Assembly: GCA_021307315.1 (NCBI GenBank)
Contig: JAJSPD010000011.1
Location: 744,001 to 808,000, forward strand
Origin: Bisporella sp. PMI_857
Taxonomy: Eukaryota > Ascomycota > Leotiomycetes > Helotiales > Helotiaceae
DNA: 64,000 nucleotides
Direction: 5' to 3'
Part shown: positions 1 through 10,200 of the stretch, piece after piece
Numbering within the stretch: position 1 is the first letter of the stretch
How the letters are laid out: every line of letters starts with the position of its first letter
Notes under the pieces: model-generated
Databases searched by the model: none
The model's input: the letters and a program-made list of their open reading frames with translations, nothing else
Told to the model about the DNA's origin: nothing
Made by a program: the position numbers and the translations under genes

Positions 1-395
1 CAACGATCTTCTTTTTTGTCTTCCTTTTTCCTCCGCGAGACCTTCCGTCTTGCTACATCTTCTCATGGCTGTGGAGCAGTCAAAAGGGCTATGGAACAAA
101 GAAGTCTTTATCTCACACTGCTAACTTCTCCACAGATTCACACTTAAACCAGTATTCTTCGAATAACAACCGGAGTGTCCAAAGTTGTGAGTGCTTCCAA
201 GCACCCTACATTTCAGCATATCAGCTCACATATCCACAGATATGAACCATGTGCTTGTTGATAACGATGATCTGTTCAGCTGTCTAGGCAATAGCCAGGA
301 CCATTCTGTAAAGTATGTCACATGCAGCTCACATTTGCCAAACTCCCGACTTTCTAAATCAAATCTGTGCATCACGTTTTTGGGTGTTAGGTAAC
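1..395. other. No gene seen
   Basis: Only short, mutually overlapping open frames without recognisable motifs. The last five bases, 391-395 (GTAAC), are the left target-site duplication of the LTR that follows. Confidence 0.5.
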
Positions 396-576
396 TGTCG
401 GAATACCTACCACGTAGCAAAAGGCGTAGTAGCTGTGACTACGCTCTTGCTGGTGTGGTTTTGATATTCGTTGATTCTTCTAAGCTACGGCCTATTGCCA
501 GGTGTTATATAGATGGTAGAGGACCCACAATCCTCTTGATATGGAACGCGTGAAGCTATGTACATGCATTCCAACA
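396..576 (+). repeat. Solo LTR, family F1 (181 bp)
   Basis: Begins TGTCGGAATACC and ends CATTCCAACA. It is flanked by an exact 5-bp target duplication GTAAC (391-395 and 577-581). Two further copies lie at 37174-37354 and 48426-48607. TG...CA ends with a 5-bp duplication and no internal region identify a solo LTR. It ends 59 bp before the start codon of the zinc-finger gene, so it may now form part of that promoter or leader. Confidence 0.88.
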
Positions 577-635
577 GTAACTGACCGGTACTTTTTAGAG
601 AGCAATCTTCTTTCAGCACATATCCCGGCTACAAT

Positions 636-1247
636 ATGGCCACTGAAACCCCTGCGATTGCTACCTCTATCGAGTCGGGAAACGCAACTAGACCCGAACT
701 GCAATGTTCAGTCCCGGAGTGCTTACAAGACCGCAAGTTCCCTTCCGAATCTGCTTTACGGTCTGTACACTCTCTTTATATGACTAACCTGATACTAGTA
801 CTGACGCACTTCAGAAAGCAGGAAGCTAAACACAGCAAGCCTTACATCTGCCAAGTCCCAGATTGCAAACACACCCGCTTTGGCGACAAAAGCGGTCTGG
901 ATCGACACAACCGCGAGGTCCACGGATCACAGACTTACTGTTGCCCTATTACTTCATGCAAACGCCACATCCGAGGATTCCCAAGAAAGTATAACCTCTT
1001 TGAGCATCAGAAGCGATGCCACTCTTCCCAGTCTCCATCGATTCTCAGACAACAAAATCATACGAATTATAGTATGAACGGACAACAAGAATCCTATAAG
1101 GGCGGGTCTTCCTCGGAGATGGTCACTGAAGGTGGCGGGAGGTTGAAAGAAAAGTTGGAGAATCTTTACAAGATGCGGGCGGAAATCGAGGTGGATATTG
1201 AGGCTCTGAAAAGGAGTTTGGATCTTTTAGGAGAAGATTCCTCCTGA
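636..1247 (+). CDS. Small C2H2 zinc-finger protein
   Basis: Modelled as exons 636-760 and 815-1247 (185 aa). The 54-bp intron (GTCTGT...TTCAG, branch-like CTAAC near 784) is a multiple of three, so the unspliced frame also stays open. Removing it joins ALR to KQEAKH and completes a zinc-finger-like module. Finger 1 (C24, C29, Q44, H48) has Gln where the first His is expected. Finger 2 is C54, C59, H73, H78. Finger 3 is C85, C90, H106, H111. The C-terminus (about 150-180) is a charged predicted coiled coil. The protein is probably a nuclear nucleic-acid-binding protein, with the target unknown. The donor GTCTGT is weak, so the intron could be retained in some transcripts. A solo LTR sits just upstream. 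Confidence 0.68.
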   Translation: MATETPAIATSIESGNATRPELQCSVPECLQDRKFPSESALRSVHSLYMTNLILVLTHFRKQEAKHSKPYICQVPDCKHTRFGDKSGLDRHNREVHGSQTYCCPITSCKRHIRGFPRKYNLFEHQKRCHSSQSPSILRQQNHTNYSMNGQQESYKGGSSSEMVTEGGGRLKEKLENLYKMRAEIEVDIEALKRSLDLLGEDSS

Positions 1248-1802
1248 TGATCTTGAAGGTAGATTTATATTTTCTAAATAGGAGTCTAACGATTTCCTTG
1301 TAATTAGCGTTTAGTGGTATAGAAAAATCTAAGGGTGTATTTATGTCTCTTAAGTTTCAACTTCACTGGGTATAATTTTTGTATCGAGTCCTTGATTTTC
1401 AGTCAGCAGGTGGCTTACAAAAATGCAAATATTTCCTTTTGGATCCGTCAGCGAACACTTGATATTTTGTTAACTTTACGGTGATATAGCATCGAAACAG
1501 CAACAAATGGCATGTGCCGTTAGTGTTTGAGTTCTTAGGCAGTATCCACCGACATCGGCTGTCTTTCGGCAGAATTCTATCTGACATCTAGAACAGGGAG
1601 ATTAGCGTGTGCAAAGATCCGGAATCAGGCTAGCCATAAAAAGTTAGTGCCGCAGAAAATGTAGGTCAAATACAATCATTAAGAATTGGGAACTGAAGTC
1701 GGTTTCGAACTTTACTGCAATGTGTTACAGTATGTATTTGATCGTCGCATAGTATATTTGCAATACGAGAGTACATATCATGATCGCCGCGATCCCCAAA
1801 AA
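1248..1802. other. No gene seen
   Basis: AT-rich sequence following the zinc-finger gene. I see no coding signal, repeat copy or structured element in it. Confidence 0.4.
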
Positions 1803-2366
1803 CTAAGAGGGAAGCCATAAGCCTATCTTTACAGCCTCTGCTTCAATAGCTGCCTTCTTCTTCTCATGCTCAGATATTAATTTGTCCTTTACCTCATTAT
1901 ATAATAACGTTTCCTTCGCAGCAAGCCCTTTGATTGTTCTATCGCAATCAACATCATGCCAAGTTTCCCAAAACCCGATCAGATCACAAGTTATGCCGTT
2001 CCGCCACATGTCTCCAATCCTTGAGTTCTTCGTAATCTAGGAAAAAGTCGATATCCGAAAGCTGCTGATCATATAGACTAGTGTCGATTCCATTATCCAG
2101 GTCGCATAAAATTGAAAGTCAACTATTTCAGCATGCCTATGCACGTAATTAAGCCTAACCACGTCGTTATCCACAATCTTCGCCCGTACACAATCATGGA
2201 AAAGCTGGTGAGTGATCCAGTCTAGGGGGGCTCTGGCTCCAAAATTTTGTGCAAATACACCTGGGGCAACGTTTATTTCCCAGGGGCCATGTCGTTGGGG
2301 TTCTTTTGCGGTATACAGTAGAACCTCGATATAAGCATACGGTCGGGGACCGTATTTCGTAAGCAT
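1803..2366 (-). pseudogene. Frameshifted coding relic of unknown function
   Basis: Two minus-strand open segments (2366-2037, then 2009-1803) look coding by composition and may belong to one gene broken by frameshifts. The first contains a stretch around HGPWEINVAPGVFAQNFGAR. Near 2070-2030 the likely continuation changes frame. The second ends in a Lys/Glu/Ala-rich helix. I do not recognise the family. A pogo-type MITE (2316-2488) overlaps the upstream end and may have truncated the gene. It could also be chance open frames. Confidence 0.3.
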
Positions 2367-2488
2367 ATGATGAGGTATGCTTATATCGAAGGAGTTAATT
2401 ATACTTATTTAAAAAACGGGACCTGAATATTTATGCTTATAGGTGGGGTTATGCTTATATCGGGGATGCTTAGATCGAGGTTCTACTG
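2316..2488. mobile_element. Pogo/Tc1-type MITE (173 bp)
   Basis: Terminal inverted repeats: left CAGTAGAACCTCGATATAAG, right end the inverse of CAGTAGAACCTCGATCTAAG. Flanked by TA on both sides (2314-2315 and 2489-2490). Too short to encode a transposase. A related terminus (inverse of CAGTAAAACCTCGATATAAG) lies at 6381-6403. Confidence 0.85.
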
Positions 2489-3545
2489 TAGGTATTTTGC
2501 TACGTGATAGGTATTCCGGCACTTAAGGTATAGGGTAACAGTATTGCCACATATTATGTTACAAGGCTGAATACCCCTTATATTTGCGTAGGGTCACGTC
2601 CATCGTTAATTAAATTGCTCCTGTAGCACGAATTTTTGACCTGAGTCTAAATTTATAAAGTACTCTGTCTACAGAAACCTACCTATAATGGCTAACCATC
2701 TTCAGCTCAATAGCTCCATGTACTCATGCTGTTACGAAGCATTAAAAGTAGCCGTGACTGTGTTCATGGGGAAGTTGTTGGGAGAAGTCGTTACGCTCTT
2801 TCTTACGCGGTGTACAGTCCAATCCCACAAGAGACTTGCGTAATCCGTCGATGACCCAGGTGTAATTATCAAGTTATGGATTTTAGGAGCTGAACCCACA
2901 GTTACCCTTACATCTTGATTATTTTCTCTTTTTTGGAGGTGCATCTCTATTTCGGGACTGATCTTCTGTGGAATACGTGGTTCCGGTTTGATCGCTGGCA
3001 AGGGCCAGGTCCACAGGTTGATTAAGCAAAACACCACCATGCCTATATTGTACAGTAAGCACCCCTGAAGAATCTAAGCCATACCCCGAATAGGGGAAAC
3101 ACAAGCCACCTTCCCCACATTCACGTTTGTAGGGATTACGTCGACAAGCTTTCCAGTATTGCGTACATTATGCGCACCCCCTGTTTCCATAGCTCGTCTA
3201 AGCCATCAATAAGTAGCGAAAGCCTCATTATGGGTACGTTTTGTGGACCGTTCTTTGGCCCACTTGTGTTCTTAATGCTGTTAAAATTGTATGCGCAATT
3301 TCGTGGCCCTGAACAGCTAAGCTGCGACAACATGACTAGCAGTATTGTGAGCCAAGAATAGTGTCTGTGCCTCTTTTAGTTGTGGGACTGGACCAGTTTT
3401 CACTCTCAACGAAAAATTATATAAAGACTTAGAGGTTCTGTGGAATGCTCTTTTCCTCATCACATACTCACAGAGTCACAGCATCATCATCTCCATTTAC
3501 AGACTTCTCCCCCAATCACCAAATCACGCTTAAGCTTAATTTAAA
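2489..3545. other. No gene seen; upstream region of secreted-protein gene
   Basis: Short open frames on both strands here lack recognisable domains. The final 130 bp is the likely promoter and leader of the secreted-protein gene. Confidence 0.4.
3418..3425 (+). promoter_or_regulatory. Possible TATA box for secreted-protein gene
   Basis: TATATAAA-like stretch about 120 bp upstream of the ATG at 3546, followed by a pyrimidine-rich leader. Position and sequence only. Confidence 0.35.
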
Positions 3546-4144
3546 ATGCCTTCCTTCACTTCCACTATCTTCGCCATCACGGCCGTCCTCTCAGTCGCCT
3601 CTGCATCACCACTCGCAGTACGTGATATCTGCGGGGCCGCTCCTACAGGAACAGTAGCCCAGACTCCACTTGCAGAGCCTTCCGGCATTAGTATAGACCA
3701 CCCCCCAAATTCTTTGGCATACATCTAATTATTTTATTCACAGCTACGGCAGCCCTCTGCAAGGCTCAATGCACGGCCCAATCCGGTTGCGAGAGCTTCC
3801 TTTTCGGCTTCGTCAACAACGTCTACATCTGCAAGCTCTTCTCCGTTCCATCCTCCGCTCTTCCTCCCGTCACCAATCTCGTCGCCTACGACATCACCTG
3901 TCCCAACGTCCCATCTGTCGTTCCAACCGAAAGCAATCCAACTGGCGTTAAGCAAAAGAGACAGAATATCGTCACCGGAGCCACCCATGCCAGCCCGAAA
4001 AATGGCATCCCAGCTGCTGGTCAAGCTCCTCTCGCTACCCCAGGAAACATTGGCAGCCTTGATGATTGCCTGGCTGCTTGCAGGGGAAATCCAGCTTGTA
4101 TCAGCTATACTTTCATCTCTGGTGTCTGCAGCCTCTTTGCTTAA
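3546..4144 (+). CDS. Secreted cysteine-rich protein with two PAN/apple-like modules
   Basis: Exons 3546-3690 and 3744-4144 (181 aa). The 53-bp intron runs GTATAG...CACAG. Without splicing only a 60-aa frame is visible. Residues 1-20 form a classical signal peptide (hydrophobic core FAITAVLSVASA). The mature part has ten cysteines in two similar modules: one with CKAQC...GCESF...ICKLF, the other with DDCLAAC...PACISY...VCSLF. This spacing resembles the short PAN/apple-like repeats of fungal secreted proteins. A Lys-Arg pair between the modules is a possible Kex2 cleavage site, which would release each module separately. It is likely an extracellular or cell-wall protein that binds carbohydrate or protein. 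An effector role is possible but not shown. The frame is intact, so the gene may be functional. Confidence 0.75.
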
Positions 4145-4533
4145 ATCTCACATTACTACGGATTTATCTTGGGAAAACGGATTGGTGGTTGGGAAATGGG
4201 TGATTGACATGAAAAACGCATGGTGGTGTATAAAGGGTTCGGTGTGCTTGTTCTGTCCTTTTAGAATATTCTTTTACTTTGTATATCAGGCTAGCTGGAG
4301 ACAACATTTTAGGTTTCAACAACCAATGGATGTCTTTTAAAAAAATTCCGCAAGAATACTCCTTACATCAGTGTTTTGGACCGTCTTATATTTCCTAGAG
4401 GCCGAACTGATCCAAGGGCTCATTCGCATGTTTTAGGTGGGTGAGGAGTACAAGTATACGGGAAAGAGGACAGTGTGTTATATATTTCAAATTGGCACTA
4501 TTCAAATGCCTTTATCACCACTAAGGCCACGGG
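4145..4533. other. No gene seen
   Basis: 3' flank of the secreted-protein gene up to the next solo LTR. No coding or repeat signal. Confidence 0.4.
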
Positions 4534-4783
4534 TGTCACGGCCCTGGCCCAATCTCGAGCTTGGCGCCAGACACCGCAGAGCTCGGTAGAGCTTGGCCCC
4601 TGTTGCTACAGGGCTCGCTTACACTGGCCCCTGGCCAGCCTCCTGTATAAAGCACTGCTCTCCTTCCCTTCTTCTGCCTGTAGCTTGTTCTTTTAGTTAT
4701 AACAATTGACAATCGTTCATGCCTTTGAGTCCCTCTACCTGAGATCTACGGATCGAGATCCCTGTTCGCCTTGAGTTGTTACA
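4534..4783 (+). repeat. Solo LTR, family F2 (250 bp)
   Basis: Begins TGTCACGGCCCTGG and ends GAGTTGTTACA, with an exact 5-bp target duplication ACGGG (4529-4533 and 4784-4788). Other copies: 8952-9171 (-), 30350-30605 (-), 31563-31770 (+). It carries a TATA-like TATAAAGC segment in the middle. Confidence 0.9.
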
Positions 4784-4982
4784 ACGGGTCGTGATCGCAA
4801 GAACGCCGTTCCTCAACGATTCCCAATAGGTTTTCGAGCCTGCATGTAACGGTTGGCTGTTGTCAATCAATGGCGAATGGCATGAGGAGACTTACTGTGG
4901 TCTGAAAAACCGCCTCCGAAGGTTACGGCTTCTGCAATATGCTCGTCCTAGGAGATTGCCTCGAGGCCGCTCTCAGCAGATT

Positions 4983-5881
4983 TTATCTCTTCAAGTACCC
5001 CGAGCTCCGAAGGTCCGAAGGTCCGAAAGAGATTTGGGTCGGAGAAATTTCCACCAGTGAGTCTACATTGAAGTAGGCTTCCAACGTAAAGGTCCGGCTG
5101 AGTAACTTTGTGACCAAGTCACTACTGTTGACAAACCGCCACGATTTCCGGAATCCCTTGAGACTTCTCGCGAAAGTAGCATACGTTTTGTTGCCCATCC
5201 GCGGGCTTCCGAATGCAGCAGCCCGCGAATGGTTGTGTGCATTAAATGCATATCTGGTAGTAAGCCCGTCCAGCAGCTTGTGGCATATGCTCCGCCAAGA
5301 GAATGGCCCTGATGTAGAAGTAAGAAATGCGAACTCCTGGGCATCCGGAACTTTCCCATTGAACTTACAGTCACCCACGCTTGAGCCCTCAGTCCTAGAG
5401 GAAAGGTTTTGGCCAAAACCTTCCTCTCAATTTTCCAGAGTTAGTGCCTCATCATTTCTGTAATCCATCAGCATTTGGAAGAGATGCAACTGAGTGGACG
5501 ATAGACACTTACGAAAGGGTAGGGCCAATCGGGCTTTTTGTTTGTTGGCAAATCACACGGGAAGCCTTTGAATACTCCATCGAAGAACCCGATATGGCAT
5601 CTACCTTTCAATGGGTTCGACCCTACTGCGTCCTTCATATTGAATTTGGCACCCGTGATCCATTCCTAAACCTCCCAGTACCCTATGACCCAGTCAGTTT
5701 AGCACACCGGGTGCATGAAATTGGACCAATGATTACTTCCCTCGAATGCTATAACAATGAATAGCTCCCGACCTTGACTATGGCCATAGAAAGCGCCACA
5801 GTAAGGACTGTTGCAGAGAAGTTTCTCATCGGAGAAGTCAGAATTCTGTTCAGCCACTAATACCTGCCACTTGTATTCCAA
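4983..5881 (-). pseudogene. Class 3 lipase pseudogene
   Basis: Read on the minus strand in three frames, the pieces line up with a fungal class 3 (triacylglycerol) lipase. First comes an IVIAFEG-type beta strand near 5780. Then a CHIGFFDGV segment near 5600, matching the H-x-G-F motif. Then the nucleophile elbow GHSLGG near 5300 with the active-site Ser, and finally an FGSPRMGN segment and RFVNSSDLV near 5130, which precedes the catalytic Asp. A GTAAGT...TACAG pair near 5515-5460 may be an original intron. The lipase core is broken by at least two frameshifts, one on either side of GHSLGG, and by in-frame stops, so no functional enzyme is made. It was probably a secreted lipase; I could not place a start codon. 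Confidence 0.7.
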
Positions 5882-5914
5882 TCACCTACTGCAAAGGGGC
5901 TGATAATTGAACCC

Positions 5915-5984
5915 CGTCGGTCCGAACGGTATTGCAATACTTTTGTGATGGTAGACGTTGTTGTTATTCTCTATCTAAGCTCTA
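5915..5984 (+). repeat. Truncated LTR, family F3
   Basis: Matches the first half of the 126-bp LTRs at 7604-7729 and 7913-8038. The terminal TG has become CG. It is cut off where the following F4 LTR begins. Confidence 0.65.
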
Positions 5985-6132
5985 TGTCAGAAATGGGATC
6001 TATTAGGCAGGGAATCAATTAAAGGACCTGTGAGGGTATCACGGCGATGGAATATACAGGCTTGTAAGAGCGTTACGGATGATGATATTGTCTACGGTTC
6101 TGAGCCGTAAATGAGGGGAAGTGATTTCTAGC
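5985..6132 (+). repeat. Truncated LTR, family F4
   Basis: Starts TGTCAGAAATGGG and follows the complete F4 copy at 26735-26913 to about its ATTTCTAGCT segment. The 3' third is missing. Confidence 0.7.
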
Positions 6133-6403
6133 TATTGTTTGTGCCTGAGTCTCTTCAGTTTCAGCGCGATGACGACGAATGTTGCGCTTTTGCGCATCCG
6201 AAATAGCTTGTCATTTTTGGCGCTATCTTGAGATATATGGATAATTAAGTAAGGATAGGGGGTTGGGGGCTCAAGATTTTTAAGGATATCCTGAGGTTCG
6301 AGGTTGTCCTTAATTTGCACCAAAAAAGCGGTGGGGATCGGCAGAATAAGGATATATTTAAGGTATCCTTATATCACATGATCCTTATATCGAGGTTTTA
6401 CTG
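6133..6403. mobile_element. End fragment of a pogo-type DNA element
   Basis: The right end (inverse of CAGTAAAACCTCGATATAAG, 6381-6403) matches the terminus of the MITE at 2316-2488 and is followed by TA. A matching left end is not visible; the fragment abuts the truncated F4 LTR. The 63-codon minus-strand frame inside it could not be assigned to a transposase. Confidence 0.5.
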
Positions 6404-6854
6404 TAGAAGGAAGGGGGCGCGTCCTTTGGAGCGGCCAGCGCCGCGCCGGAGGCTCCTGGGTATTCCGGCATTCCGGTGGTCGAAGTGAGAGAGAGGAGAT
6501 AAGTAAGAGTATCGGATTAAGCTTTTAGGGTCTTCGAAAATGGCTAGAAAAGCGATGTGTGTGTTCTCTGACTAAGTGAATGAGGTCTAAAATACAGTAG
6601 CGCTTCACGTGCCATGGGTTGAATTCCCTTGGTACCAACATGTTCTCACGGGAATTTTCAAATTGTCTCATTAACTCAGGTTTATATCATCCTACACTAG
6701 ACTCCAAAGCATCCGCCTCAGGCGTAACCTCTTCACACCCGAACCTTTGTATTACTGCGTTATTTTCTGGAACGCTTGAAATGGCCCCCGTCCAACGCAG
6801 AACTCTGTCGTAGCGTTCCGAGAACTACCAAGCAATATGCTATATAAATATGTT
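6404..6854. other. No gene seen
   Basis: GC-rich start (6410-6470), then unremarkable sequence with no coding or repeat signal I can support. Confidence 0.4.
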
Positions 6855-7603
6855 TTAGTAAAAATATAGATATGAATTAGCTTGCCATATTACCTCTTTA
6901 ACATTAAAAACTTGGTAGTCAGAACTTAATGTCATTTCAATCGTGTTAGGCAAAAAGCTAATCTCGGTGACAATCTGATGCTGATCGGTTTTAGACAATT
7001 TGAAAAATATATCAGTAATCCTCGGTCTGTTTTTAGAGTAAATGCAATAGTAGCTTGAAGCACAAAAAGCACGCCACTGTCCAAGGACAAGAGCGCGGCC
7101 ATTAACATAATGCATCAATATACCAGTGCAACGCTCACCGATCCGACACACATCAACCTTCGTGCTATCTCCAGTAACACCAAGCCTCATGATTGTTGTA
7201 CTGGAACCAACATTTTCGTAACAAAACCCGGTAATAAAACCTTTCTGCTGCAGAAGAATCCACTTATAAATGCGACTAATTACTCATTGCGGTAGAATAT
7301 ATGACCCAAAAGTGTGAGTTCTTCTATGGCTGGTTTGAATCTATAACACGTCAGTAAAAACCAAGTCAAAAAGCGGTACAAACTAACCACTAATGCTGGT
7401 CCCCCAAATGCGGAGCTTGGGGATTTGACAAAGCGAAGCCAAGCATAAGTTATCCGTTCTCCTGGGCATAATGGGAAGTGCAATGCGCAACCCCTGCGGT
7501 CTCCAGATAATTGTGAAGTCCGGGCGAAATAGGTTTCTAAACCAACTATCCCGCGTTCAGAAACATAGATTGAGATGCCTTTAGCATACTCATTATTAGA
7601 ATA

Positions 7604-7729
7604 TGTTGGTACTAAGGCACTAGTGAGATCACATGACTCACCGAGCGTATGACTAGCTAGCGCTTAGATAGAGAATAACAACAACAACGTCTATCATCAC
7701 AAAGTATTGCAATACCGTTTGAACCGACA
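7604..7729 (-). repeat. Solo LTR, family F3 (126 bp)
   Basis: TGTTGGTACTAAGG...GAACCGACA with an exact target duplication GAATA (7599-7603 and 7730-7734). Inverted relative to the copy at 7913-8038. It is an independent insertion, because each copy has its own duplication. Confidence 0.9.
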
Positions 7730-7912
7730 GAATACAATGGCAAATATCTGAAAAGCGTCGCTTAGGGGTGTCTGTCGCAGATCGGAAAAGATCCCGACTA
7801 AGGTCAAATAATGCAGCATCTGGGTCAAGTAGAGAAGATGGGAAGTCAGGTCGGTCCCAAACAACTTGAGCCTTTGGAAAATGTTCAGGGGATAGTATAG
7901 CGGTACAATTCA

Positions 7913-8038
7913 TGTCGGTTCAAACGGTATTGCAATACTTTGTGATGATAGACGTTGTTGTTGTTATTCTCTATCTAAGCGCTAGCTAGTCATACGCTCG
8001 GTGAGTCATGTGATCTCACTAGTGCCTTAGTACCAACA
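7913..8038 (+). repeat. Solo LTR, family F3 (126 bp)
   Basis: TGTCGGTTCAAACGG...AGTACCAACA with an exact target duplication ATTCA (7908-7912 and 8039-8043). Inserted in the F-box-like pseudogene. Confidence 0.9.
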
Positions 8039-8951
8039 ATTCAAGTCCTTGATACCATTAAGCAACATAATACTATTAAAGGTGCATCAGCTTACGTTAT
8101 ATTTATATTGCAAAGAAGATACTGGTCCTCTGATCAATCCATACTAGATACAGTGCCCTTTAGGGATCTTTCCAATCCAGTCACTTTGCTTATCGATACT
8201 AAGCAGCTGAATCGCACAGATACCACCAAGACTTGTGATATATTTCAACCCGGTTACATCCCCGAAAGATTGGAGATCACTTCCAAGGTATCTGTTTATG
8301 GCCAACTCTTGTATGTATTCTGTACCAAAAACTGATATCATTTTGACAGGCAAGTGTGGTTTTATGTCGCAGGTTGAAGGGATACATATATTGCAAGCGA
8401 GACGGTAAGCGTTACTTATAACGAGAATAAAAGCGCCGTAGGGCGTCGCTAACCCAACGTGCTGCCAGATATGGGTCCTTAGTTCCACAGGCAACTTTGA
8501 TAAAAAGAGCGGTTGTGACTCAGATCTAGCTATGATCTGAAGCCTGATCTCTGCGTCAACACCGTGCCGCCATTCACAAATATTCCTCCATACCTTGGAA
8601 TCTGGTGTCAGACTTCGGGCAAGCTGGTAGATTACTGCGTTAGGGCAATCTTTTAGTCTCCATATCAAGGCAGAGTAGCACCAATCATGGAAACAGAAAG
8701 CGAGTAGATGATTTTGGCGGCTCTGGTCCGCCTGTGGATCGCGAGAAATTGTAATGACTTGATTGCTCAAAGTAACGTCAATATCATTGTTGATATCAGG
8801 GAGGCGAGTAGGCTCGGTCAGCTCAATACCGCCGTTTCTGTTTACTAAGACTGCAAGGAGTGTCAACAGTATGAATAGTAAAGCTAATAAGACATACCCG
8901 TACGGAAGTTAGATTGCCGGACGTTAAATCTTTGCGGACGGTGCGGGAAAT

Positions 8952-9171
8952 TGTAACAACTCAAGCTGAACAGGGATCTCGATCCGTAGATCTAGGCTGA
9001 AGGACTCAAAGGTGTGAACAACTATCAATTGCTATAACTAAGAGAACAAGCTACAGACAGAAGAAGGGAAGGAAAGCAGCGCTCTATATATAGGAACTGG
9101 CCGGAGGCCAGTATAAGCGAGCTTTAGGATGTCCGGTGCTGAGCTCCGTCCAAGAAGTCAGGGCCGTGACA
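8952..9171 (-). repeat. Solo LTR, family F2 (220 bp)
   Basis: Inverse orientation of 4534-4783: begins TGTAACAACTCAAG and ends GGGCCGTGACA. About 30 bp shorter than the longest copy. No matching target duplication, so it may have recombined or be older. Confidence 0.8.
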
Positions 9172-9269
9172 CACATACGTAACGCACACGTCAGTAGATT
9201 CATCATCAGAGGCAAAAGTACGTATGCATCTTGCGCAAGCATACATACAACATCCCCAATAGGCTAGGT

Positions 9270-9700
9270 ATGATCCTTAGACCTAGCCCGTTCAACACAA
9301 AGCTCTTGATTATCAAGCCCAAAAAGAAGAACAACAACAAAGAATAGAACAAGCTAAACTTGATCCAAAGGTTCGTATTGCTACTAATAAAGCAATAAAA
9401 AGGCAAAAAGCAGAACAAAGGCAAGCTAAGCTTGCTGAATCTTAATTGCGAAAAAAGAATATAAGCCAGAATTCTCTTCCATCAAAAGTACTTGCTAAAA
9501 AGCTGGTTTCTAGAGCTCCTGCACTTATTTTGGCTTTTTCTGAGATACCAAGCCTTCAAAAATCTTCTGTTAAAGCTTCTACTACTTCAGAATCACTAAT
9601 CAAAGCACTTATTCAAACAGTAGAAGTAGTAGCTACATCGGGAATAGTTACGCGCAATCGAGCTGGAAAAGAAATCAAGCGCCCTTCACGCTACACATGA
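9270..9700 (+). pseudogene. C-terminal remnant of a DNA transposase
   Basis: Two plus-strand coding segments. 9290-9443 encodes a Gln/Lys/Ala-rich helix ending in a stop. 9446-9700 ends with TRNRAGKEIKRPSRYT. A basic coiled tail followed by an R-x-G-R/K-x-I-K-x-P-x-R-Y ending is typical of fungal pogo/Fot1-type DDE transposases. The catalytic core and the element ends are absent. Assignment rests on the tail only. Confidence 0.45.
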
Positions 9701-9789
9701 GCTTTGCCTTTGGAGTAATAATAGAGCAAGTTTTTATGAATCAAATGAGCCTATTTTCAATACAATACGATTTGTGGTTGATTTATTAC

Positions 9790-9987
9790 TGTTAGTACAA
9801 TTAACTAGAGAGGTCATGTGGTCACGCACTCGAACGAAGGGTGTCGTTCACGTGACCCGGAACGGGGTTATATAACTCGTAGTTTCACCGTAGTTAGAAC
9901 TTAACACTCAATCAATCACTCACTCAAGAATACAATAGCACTCACGTCAGGAACGTGGTGGTGCCCCGTATTTAGAGTGAACCCACA
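9790..9987 (+). repeat. 5' LTR of the Copia element (family F7)
   Basis: TGTTAGTACAATTAAC...GAACCCACA, 198 bp, identical to the 3' LTR. Contains TATATAAC near 9870, a likely promoter. Confidence 0.95.
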
Positions 9988-10200
9988 CTGATTAGTTAGA
10001 TCTTTCAGATCAGACTTTATTACAACTTACTTTTCCAATCCTCTTCTCAACCCTCTCTGAACCCTCAACTTGAACCCCCCAAAACCCCAAACCCTCAGAC
10101 TCAGGACCTTTCAACCAAGCAACTACTCAACCAAGCAACCACTTACACCAGTATACCAACACTGCAAAAACCCGGTACTACGTGCTCTATAGCGGCAATC

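Larger units (their letters stand above)
6855..8866 (-). pseudogene. F-box-like protein pseudogene, split by two solo LTRs
   Basis: Minus-strand segments follow one another in the order expected of a single fungal gene. 8866-8144 (up to 240 aa) includes LSKLPVELRTHIWQHVGL, an F-box-like helix, and ends with a GDVTGL...DWIG segment. 7912-7730 carries a short coding stretch starting MNCTAILSPEHFPKAQ. 7483-7280 contains LCPGERITYAWLR. 7190-6855 contains ERCTGILMHYVNGRALVLGQW. The last two resemble the C-terminal half of F-box-like proteins common in Leotiomycetes (family recalled, not searched). Solo LTRs at 7604-7729 and 7913-8038, in opposite orientations, interrupt it. Stops and frame changes separate the remaining pieces. 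The open frame at 8866 does not begin with a certain ATG. Confidence 0.55.

Noticed and set aside
7604..8038. A single foldback element formed by the two inverted F3 repeats
   Set aside because: Each repeat has its own 5-bp target duplication, so these are two insertions.
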